A stretch of 14,693 bases of DNA, from contig FN648646.1 in NCBI GenBank assembly GCA_000310025.1, positions 71,355 to 86,047 on the forward strand, in the 5' to 3' direction. The notes below the pieces were generated by a model. That model saw only the letters and a program-made list of their open reading frames with translations, searched no databases and had not been told where the DNA came from. Source of the stretch: Ectocarpus siliculosus. Lineage: Eukaryota; Sar; Phaeophyceae; Ectocarpales; Ectocarpaceae. Made by a program: the position numbers and the translations under genes. Below are positions 1 through 7,500 of this stretch, one piece after another (the first letter of the stretch is position 1; every line of letters starts with the position of its first letter).

Positions 1-1014
1 GAGGGAGTGAAACCCCCCCCCGGGCCCCTGCCCCATGGATTTGGTTCCGGTTCGGGCGGGTTTTGTTTGGGTTTCACCGGATTGAGAGACTTTTAATGCA
101 TGGAGGTTGGCAGGCGGGTGAGGGGGGGGGGGGGGGGGGCAGGACAGGGTAGGGATCGGGTTGTGAGAAGGGAGAAGTGGGCCCGTGTGACGCAATGGGC
201 AGGGTGGGAAACGGTTACCAGTTTTGGGTTGGGATTAACCCGTGTGCGCAAGAGAGATGCAGCCACCTAGCTTCGGTACGGAACGATGGCCGAGAAGAGG
301 ATGGACCGTTCGACTGGGGAAAGACCGGCCGCGCAAACAACGCTGTAGGTGCGCGTCAACATCCAACAACGACGTCCTTTCCCACCGAGCCTGAGAGCGG
401 ACAGGTCTCATGTCATCAACACAGCAACAAGCCAGACTGCCTTGTTGGGCCTGTTACCCACAGGGATGATACCGCTGGATGCTGCTCGAAGAGTAGTCGA
501 AGGGTGGTCATTGTTGTAAGGCTGTGAATTCAATGCTAAGTTATCACATACTCATATCGGTGGATAGAGATTCGTTTTGATTCTGTATGAACAAAATGTG
601 TTCCCTCCCTGCCTTTTCAACATCCAGCCATTCAGCAAAGCACCTTACAAAGTACATTTGCAAAATTTCGAGTTTGTCGGGAAATGAGCGGTATAAATTA
701 CGCCTGTTTCGAGAGCCAGCTGGGTTGCAGTTTGTTGCGACACGCACAAAAAAGCAAATGGCGCCCTGATTTTCTCTCGCTTGTCTACCCCGTCCCCCTC
801 CACTGGCCATCCCACACACGGAGCCCCCAATCGCAACGAATGAACCGCGAAGAAAACGGAACAACATCTCGCGCTTCCGTCGCAAGTGCTGTGTGCCGCT
901 GCTGCTGTGCAAACGAAAACTCGAGCCGAGGACAAGCCAAGCACCCAATACCGCGAGTGCAGCCCCCCCCCCCCGCAACCCCTCTCTCCCACTGTTCGAA
1001 AAGAGGAAAACAAC
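1..1014. other. Non-coding 3' flank of the CDV3-like gene
   Basis: No reading frame here looks like a conserved protein. The open frames are short and overlap in several frames, as expected in GC-rich DNA. The part next to 1014 should contain the 3' UTR of the minus-strand gene that stops at 1015. It holds a run of 18 G (122-139) and long C runs near 14 and 961. A 116-codon plus-strand frame at 177-527 has no recognisable motif and was not called. Confidence 0.5.
122..139. repeat. Poly-G tract (18 G)
   Basis: An uninterrupted run of 18 G on the plus strand. Similar but shorter G or C runs recur near 14, 961, 1940, 3010, 3283, 7131 and at the window end. The exact length may be unreliable in an assembly. 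Confidence 0.9.
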
Positions 1015-4000
1015 TTACGCGCTCATGGCGTCCTTGAGAGACGGGAAGGCAGAGGTGTTGTTCACGCTGAGCGCCTCCTGCCGCTGCTTCAGCTCGCGCT
1101 CCTCCATGCGCTGCTTCCAACCCCCCCCGAGCCCACCGGCGCTGCGCGCCGCCCCACCCCCGAAAATGTCGCCCGACAGCCCCTTCGGCTTGGTGGCAGT
1201 CTCCTCCTCTTTCGCCTCCTCCTGTTGCGGCTCTTCCTTCTTTTCCGCCTCCTTGACAGTTCTTGCATCGTGGAAAGCTTGCCTTTTGGAGGGGGGTACG
1301 GTAAATGGGGGTGGTGGTGGGGGGTGTACTCTTATGTTTTGCATGCCCTAGCGGTTAGACCATTGACCACGCGTCCTCGAGAGGACGGGGCATTGTTCCC
1401 ACAGGACCGATCACCGATGGTCAATCGTTGTTTCCTACTTTGCCAAAGGTGGCTCAAATATGTCTTCCCTAGTCTGTCTATCCTAACGATATCCCTTCCC
1501 GCCTTTTCAAACCATTTCCTACTCCCCAGTACCGCTACCATCCTCTCCTCTCTATTCCATGCCTCAAACATCTCCCTGTACGTCCCTTGTATTCTTCCCA
1601 GCTCAGTCATGTACACTTCCATCTCCTTATTGTACCACGGACCATTCGCGACTACATGAACACGGTCTTCGCATTCGAAGCCGCAATCACATTTGAACTT
1701 GTCGTCTTCGTCGTCTACCGTCCTATGTCTTCGTCGACGTTCTCGAAGGCCTATGTCCTCGGTCCTGAATTTGACCTTAAGCTTTGTCCCTGCATCCATT
1801 GGTCCATGTAGGTAATCCTTGAACCCTATTCCTTCTTTCAACATTCCGTACACTTCTAGACCCTCCTTATCCTTGGTTTCATTCCTTAGATTCTGTTCTT
1901 CTCTCTTTGGCACAAGCAACGGACATCTTCTCCTTGAATGGGGGGGGGGGTTACGGGGAAGTGGAAAAGAAAGATCGGCTGGCTTGAAAGTGAAACCTGG
2001 GGTGCTGACTAGTTTTGATGGGTCCAGGCTAGGCAAACAAACGGAGCGCACAGGGTTGTATAACTCTCGTTACTGTATTGCATTACGCGAGAGTGGCAGT
2101 TTGGAGCGGAGAGGAGCAGCAAACAAGATGCTCCACGACCGTGCCCATCTCATCAAACACCGTGGAAACAATGATGGTTCAGAGCTATCCTACCTTCGCG
2201 AGCCTGTGCGCGATGTCATTTCGCGGCGGGAAACAGAGTGAGTGCGATGAAGAGGAACTTAAACTTTACATCTCGCAAAATCCAACGAACGGACAAAATA
2301 CCCGTGGGTGTCTGGCTAACGGGACGAGTAAATATCCAAAACGGAAGAGATTCACATCGTGATTGTATCAAACGTGCCTTGAGCGTACCGCAAAATGCAC
2401 CAAAAGGGGACTGCAGCACCCTCCGGTATCATGGCGCCTGCCGCCAACCCACACCATGTGATTGGCGTCCACTTGATGTCTTCGCTTCTACAGATTGAGT
2501 CTGGTCTTTGATGAACCTCAGGCTGGAGACTCTCAATTTCGCGTCTTTCTCCTCCTCGAGCCTAGTCGCCGCTGCCCACCCTTTTCAGGCGAGATCCGCG
2601 ACAAAACGTATCGATGCACGATATACAACCTTGGGACTATAATAGGGGCCTCCTTGATCGCTTTGCCTGTTTTTTCCTGCTATCTTCGCTCGCAACGTAC
2701 ATCTCCCCGATGCGGATCCGCGCGCACGTGCGCGCACGTGGTGGTCAGAAAACTTTTTTCAATCGACTCACTTGATGTCTTGTTTCTCTAGCTTGGCAGC
2801 CGTCGACTCATCCTCGGTCATGAGAGCCGTCATGTCACTGATGGCCGCGCGCCGGTTTGCCGTGTAGGCACAGCATCCAAAACCGCCCCATGATTAATTC
2901 CACAGACGGGAGAGGGAGAAACGGCCACCAAAAGGGGCAGGCAGAGTGAGCGACGCGCATCAGCAAGCAAAGAGATGTGCCCTACAAACGAAGACGCCTA
3001 TTCAAAGTGCGGAGGGGGGGGGCGGGGGCATTTCATTATCTTCATCGACTCTGTCAAACGACGATGTACCCCAAAAATCACAAAAAAAATCGCGTCGCAT
3101 GCATTAGTCTAACTCTACAAGACTCACATGAGGTCCGACACGTGCTTCCCTCCCGTCGCCACGACGCTCTTCTTCTCTACGACATCGTCCCAGCCGTCGT
3201 CTTCCGCCGGGCCAGGGCCACCCAGGATCTCCTGGAGCTTCTCTATCTTGGGTTTCTCCCTGACAAACGTTTCGTTCGGGCATGGGGGGGGGGGTCAGTA
3301 AATCTATAAGGGGGTGCGCTCTTTCTGATTGCCGCATAGAGGGTGCCTGCCTGCCGAGCCTTTCTTATGCAAGTGACACCCAGGCGTAGAAAGCCTTTGA
3401 CTGCTGCCATCAAGCTGACGTATTTGGCGAATTAATTCAGAGGCTGTTTGTGTGGGGTTATATATATGCATACTGCGAAGTACTTGGTAGCGTGTTTGAG
3501 CGCCAAGTTGCAAACCTCCTGGAGGCACGTATCTAAATTTGTGCTACAGCAGTACTCTACTAAAGCCAAGATTCGCGCTGTCACACCGCAGTTCTCACAG
3601 GCGAGCGGCGATTGCAAGCTAGCCAACCCGCAGCACCCTGATTTCAAGCTCTGAATATGCAAGCAAAAATCCTACTACGTTGTAAGGGTTGGCAGAATCG
3701 GGCGGGAAGTGCCTGCTGTTGTACGCACATTTCACGCATCATGTCTCTGCGCTCGTTTTTACCCTCGGTTTGTATGACTTGCCTTGACGGAACTTCTAGA
3801 AGTGCATCCATCTTACACAGCAGATGCGTATGCTTACGTTTGGTTTAAATACTGCTGTGGATGAAAGGACGGCAGACGGTCTTGTGCGAGCGGTTGAACC
3901 AAAAAACATCTTGGCATTGGTAGGAGGAGTTGTGTGCAGAATGCACAAGAGAGAGACACAGCAGAGCGACGCCCCACCTTGCATCCCGCGCACTGGATTT

Positions 4001-4321
4001 CTGCGGTAGCGGTGCGAGGGGAACAGCAACTTGGCGAGAATGTTCAATCCACAACAGAGCAGCTAAGAGCCATCCATTAGAATGAAAACCAAGGGCTTCG
4101 TCAACTCACGCAAACGCGTTTCGTTCTATGCACCTCCACTACTCTCAACGCTACTCTACCGAATGCAAGGAAGCGCACAACTATGCATACAAGTCTTACT
4201 CCGTTTTGGGGATGCCCGAGTCGAGGTTGAGATTGGACCCCTTGGTTTTCTTGCCCTTCTTTCCCTTTTTCTTTGCGAACAGCGAGGAAATGCCCGCAGC
4301 AGAAGTTTCCTCGGACGCCAT
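1015..4321 (-). CDS. CDV3-like small charged protein, five exons
   Basis: Minus-strand exons read 4321-4200, 3259-3128, 2837-2772, 2561-2517 and 1282-1015 (a second in-phase acceptor would start the last exon at 1261). The ATG at 4321 has a good context (ccaccacgATGG) and the TAA is at 1017-1015. Donors include gtaaga and gtgagt, and every junction is in phase 2, giving one continuous frame of about 203-210 residues. The N-terminus has a serine/Leu-Phe-Ala stretch followed by a Lys-rich block (FAKKKGKKGKKTKG). An acidic/Trp middle (EDDGWDDVVEKK) follows, then Glu/Lys-rich helix, a Gly-rich stretch, and a C-terminal AFPSL motif. This order (FAK + Lys block, acidic Trp segment, FPSL end) resembles animal CDV3 (carnitine-deficiency-associated protein 3; about 250 residues, cytoplasmic, molecular function unclear). 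Similarity is in motif order rather than long identity, so the family call is moderate. The exon structure is more certain. Intron 4 (2516-1283) contains the LINE fragment. Confidence 0.62.
1332..2051 (-). mobile_element. LINE (non-LTR retrotransposon) 3' fragment: C-terminal end of the RT polyprotein
   Basis: A continuous 239-codon minus-strand frame ends in TAA at 1334-1332. The element-like part starts about 1930 (after a G/C run) and includes GLRERRRRHRTVDDEDDKF, then a zinc-finger-like segment CDCGFECEDRVHVV, then YMTELG, a Glu/Arg-rich helix and the tail NNAPSSRGRVVNG. This is the layout of the C-terminal CCHC/CxCG..E..H..C finger region that follows reverse transcriptase in algal and other LINE elements. 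The last expected Cys (pattern HVVAxCPxY) is Gly here, so the finger is probably broken. No RT or endonuclease domain is present, so this is a 5'-truncated copy. It lies inside intron 4 of the CDV3-like gene in the same orientation, and its stop is about 50 bases from the acceptor of the last host exon. The 5' limit is uncertain; the first 40 or so codons may be unrelated DNA. Confidence 0.72.
2720..2735. repeat. Perfect 16-base palindrome with CACGTG (G-box-like) core
   Basis: The sequence gcgcgcacgtgcgcgc is its own reverse complement. The 10-mer cgcgcacgtg occurs twice in tandem (2721-2730, 2731-2740), giving two CACGTG hexamers. It lies in intron 3 of the CDV3-like gene. CACGTG is the classic bHLH/bZIP site, but a regulatory role here is only a possibility. 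Confidence 0.7.
3260..4199 (-). other. Intron 1 of the CDV3-like gene (940 bases)
   Basis: Bounded by a gtaaga donor (4199 downwards) and a ttgtcag acceptor (ending 3260). No protein-like frame or known element was seen. It contains one exact copy of the 10-mer TACAGCAGTA (3545-3554) and the one-mismatch relative TACTGCTGTG at 3848-3857. Confidence 0.55.
3545..3554 (+). repeat. TACAGCAGTA motif, copy 1
   Basis: Exact 10-mer, read TACTGCTGTA on the other strand; TAC/GTA arms surround AGCA. It lies in intron 1 of the CDV3-like gene. Five further exact copies lie at 10847, 12268, 13207, 14191 and 14611. Confidence 0.75.
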
Positions 4322-4353
4322 CGTGGTGGTGGAGTGAGCGTGCGTTGGCCAAG

Positions 4354-4370
4354 GAGAGAGAGAGAGAGAG
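4354..4370. repeat. GA dinucleotide microsatellite
   Basis: Continuous alternating G and A directly upstream of the CDV3-like start codon, inside the presumed 5' UTR or promoter. Confidence 0.85.
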
Positions 4371-4459
4371 CTCCTGCGGTGGTGGGGCTCTGTCTGCTGC
4401 TCTTGCGAGGCTCATCTCCACGCGACCAAAAGGGGCACCGCGGTGATATGACAAGTCCC

Positions 4460-4467
4460 TATAAAAT
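4460..4467 (+). promoter_or_regulatory. TATA-like box (TATAAAAT) upstream of the AAA gene
   Basis: The octamer tataaaat lies about 105 bases upstream of the first in-frame ATG (4572) and reads in the direction of the AAA gene. Its position allows a short 5' UTR. It is the only good TATA match I see in the divergent gap; no initiator was identified. Confidence 0.35.
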
Positions 4468-4571
4468 ACCATCTATGCACCCCCCAGAATCTCCCGAGAG
4501 CACGCGCACACAGCACACAGGCACAGGCAGCGCGAGGCGAGAGAGAGCACGCCCCGTGTGTGCAGCGATTG

Positions 4572-7500
4572 ATGAATCGCGAGCGTAGGAGTGCGAGTTA
4601 CTCTTCTTTGCCCCGCTCTGCACCGATGGTTCCGTCAATGGTAGCCTTCGCCATCTCAACCGCGGTGATGTCTGCTGCTGCCGATGCAGCCTCCGTTGGG
4701 GCCGCTGCTGCGTACGGGACTCAGGTAAGACGAGCACCGCAGAATGGCTTCGTACCAAGCCCTCGGTTGGGAGGTCTCCGGCACAGCAGGCGACGAGGCC
4801 TCTCTGGCGGTGCAATCCACATGGTGCAGTCGGCGCGAGACTCGGCTTGCAGCGGAGAAGGACCTGGCGGCGTCGCTGTGCACGATGACTCGTGGTACCT
4901 GGGAGACGGCGGGTTCGCCGGGCGGCACTTGGAGGACGAAGACCGCCTTGCCGCCAAGAAGGTCAGAGCGTTAGGAGACCTACGGACGCTTCTGTGTTCT
5001 TGTTCTTTGTAGCCTACCTGCTACTCTGTCACCATCGATTGCACTCGACTTCATTAACAGTCAAGTGAAACATGCGCACCTCACGTGTTCGAGCGCATCT
5101 TCAAGTACGAGCGAGAAACGGGAGGGTAGCGCGAGGGTCTCTCACTAACCTGCAATCCACACGGCGTTCTCTTTAGTGCGACGTAAGCATTCGATACCAC
5201 CATAGTTTTGTGAGTGATTGAAGATACAATTTACTGCTGTTGTGCCGGTCAAGGGATTTATACCTCACTCTTTTTCCGTGTCTCCGACTGCGTACCCCAG
5301 AGCCCTCGTTGCTCGTTGGGTATGTACGTCCGCCCGCCTACATGTGCATATTGCCAAGAGACAACCAGCAGTAAACGCTGCTGAATCTCTCGAAACACCA
5401 ACGGCATCATGACCCCTTTAACCCCGCCACCACCCCGTGTGCTCATGCGCCAACCAACCGGGAAAAAAAAAGGACGAGAAAGCCTTCTTCCGAGAACGGT
5501 CGCTGTCCGTGTACGACCAGATGAAGGAGGCCAGCATGCTCCTGCTGGCCCAGCAGCAGCTCTTGGCCGCGGAGGAGACGCGGGAGGAGGCCTCCAAGCC
5601 TCGCTTCGTCGCCGCCGCGGGGGGATCGATGGCGGCACGAGCCCAGGCCGCTCGCGACCGGCAGAGGAAACGAAACGTCGTGAGGGGCTTGCTGCCAGAC
5701 GCCCCGGCGGCTTCGGGTCCTGCGTCAGGAGCTGCTCCGTCGCCGGCGTCAAGGGGTGCACCCGTGCTGATTCCTGTGGGGCCGGGCATGCTGTCAGGGG
5801 ATAGTCTCGGGGTGGGAGGTCTGGACGAGGAGCTAGAAGAGATCCGACGGCGGGTGAGCAGGGGGGACTATTGGAGATCCGGAGGGATTCACGTATGGTT
5901 GCTTCGTCATGAAAGAGGGTCAAAATTCCATACGGTCGGACATATGCATGCTCCTCCTTCGGCGCCCTCGTTTTTCCTACATACTGTTGTACTCTATTTA
6001 TTCGGTTCTTCACGCATGTAGATGTGGTCCTTTCCAATCCCCCGTGCACACCACAACACGTTGTCCCACCCCCCGCCCCACCCCGCTGCCGCCGCTCGCC
6101 AAAACCAGGTGTGCGTCCCATTGGCGGCGCCGGCGGACCTCCTGGAAGACCTCGGGATATCCCCCGTGCGCGGCCTGCTTCTCCACGGCCCCCCCGGGTG
6201 CGGGAAGACGCTGCTCGCGAGGCGGCTCTCGGCGGCGCTGACCCCGCGCCCCCCGGCGGTCGTGTCCGGGCCCGAGATCCTGGAGCGCTTCGTGGGCTCG
6301 TCGGAGGCCAATATCCGCGCGCTTTTCGACTACCCCCCGGACGTCCCCGGCGGCGACGAGTCGGAGCAGGCGGAGGCCCTCCACGTGATCGTGATGGACG
6401 AGTTCGACAGCATCGGGCAGAGGCGCGGGGGCGGCGACGACGGCGGGGACCGCGTGCGCGACAGCGTCGTCAACCAGTGAGTTGTGACGTCGGGCGAAGG
6501 CGGGCGAAGGCGGGCGGGGCGGGCGGGCAGCAGCACCGCCGAGCTCTGCCTTGGAGTTCTGGGGGCGCTGTTGTTGTTGTCATTGGAGTGGCTGCTTGTC
6601 GAGTTCGCCCTTTCAAAACGAAGGTGTTATTATGTGAACGCGCGCCGTAGTCGCAGTCCGCGTGTTCGCGCTTCCTGGTTGATGCACTACGCGGAGCAGC
6701 GGCTCATACGCCTGCAGTATACCGGCAAGGTTGAAATCGCAGCGAAGGCTTGATCTGTGATGCCCGTTTTGTTTTGACTAAAACTCGGCAGCATCTGTTA
6801 CCTGGCGAGTGCCCTCTATCCCCAGAAGGTTGTGTTCTTTTCAGATTGACTTCCTCCAAGTCGGCACCATGTGTTAGACCATCTTCCAAAGGACCCAGTA
6901 TTTGGGGACCTTGTTCACATTGCCCAATTACCGGCCTCTGCCCCTCCCATGCCTGTTCTCTCTACGGGATCGTCGCGTAAGACTCCTAGCCCGCATGGAC
7001 GGGTTCCAAGAGCTCGATCGGCCTACCCTGCTCGTGGCCCTTACCAACAGGATTGATCTATTGGACACGGCCCTCCTACGGCCCGGACGGTTTGAAGTGC
7101 AGGTGGGTGGGTGGGCATTTTCAGGCTGCCGTCCCCCCCCCCCCCGGTTTGTTGGTTTTTGCCGCTCATTTGTGTGTGGTAGAAACGCCGAGTAGGATAG
7201 TATGTGAATCGCTTGTTTGCGCCCCCCCCCGATGATCCCCCCTGCACGGGGTTGGGTTTTCGTCGCTTGGCAATGACGTTGTAAAACAAGCCGACCACTC
7301 GTGAGCTCAGCAACCAGGTTACCGCTTTTCTTTTTGCCTCTGTTTTTTTGTTTCGCGGTAATCAGGTAACCATAATGGTGGTCGAGTAGATTATGTTGTG
7401 CGGGGTCGAGAAACCTCACTCTGCGCAAGGGGGATGATCGCACCACGTTGTGTTTTAGAGGTCAAGCACCCTCGAGGCAGCTACACAGTGCTTATAACTG

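Larger units (their letters stand above)
4322..4571. promoter_or_regulatory. Divergent (head-to-head) promoter region
   Basis: About 250 bases separate the minus-strand ATG at 4321 from the most upstream in-frame ATG of the plus-strand AAA gene at 4572 (up to about 500 bases if translation starts at 4821). The gap has a GA microsatellite (4354-4370), a TATA-like octamer (4460-4467) and CA/GA-rich sequence. Since both genes must begin transcription near here, it is likely a shared bidirectional promoter. The transcription start sites are unknown. Confidence 0.5.

Noticed and set aside
1341-1400. tRNA-like D-arm (tagcggttagacc) on the plus strand
   Set aside because: No T-arm GTTC box or acceptor stem fits, and the same bases encode the conserved LINE tail on the minus strand, which explains them better.
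886-1659. A 257-codon plus-strand open frame
   Set aside because: It lies antisense to the last CDV3-like exon and the LINE fragment, both of which have recognisable protein features on the minus strand. Its own translation is low complexity without motifs.
4962-5012. Extension of AAA exon 1 to the in-frame stop at 5010
   Set aside because: The reading frame loses coding character after AAGAAG, and the gtcaga donor there joins in phase with the strongly coding exon 2.
5258-6121. A 287-codon minus-strand open frame
   Set aside because: It is the shadow of AAA exon 2, driven by high GC; Pro/Arg-rich translation with no family resemblance.
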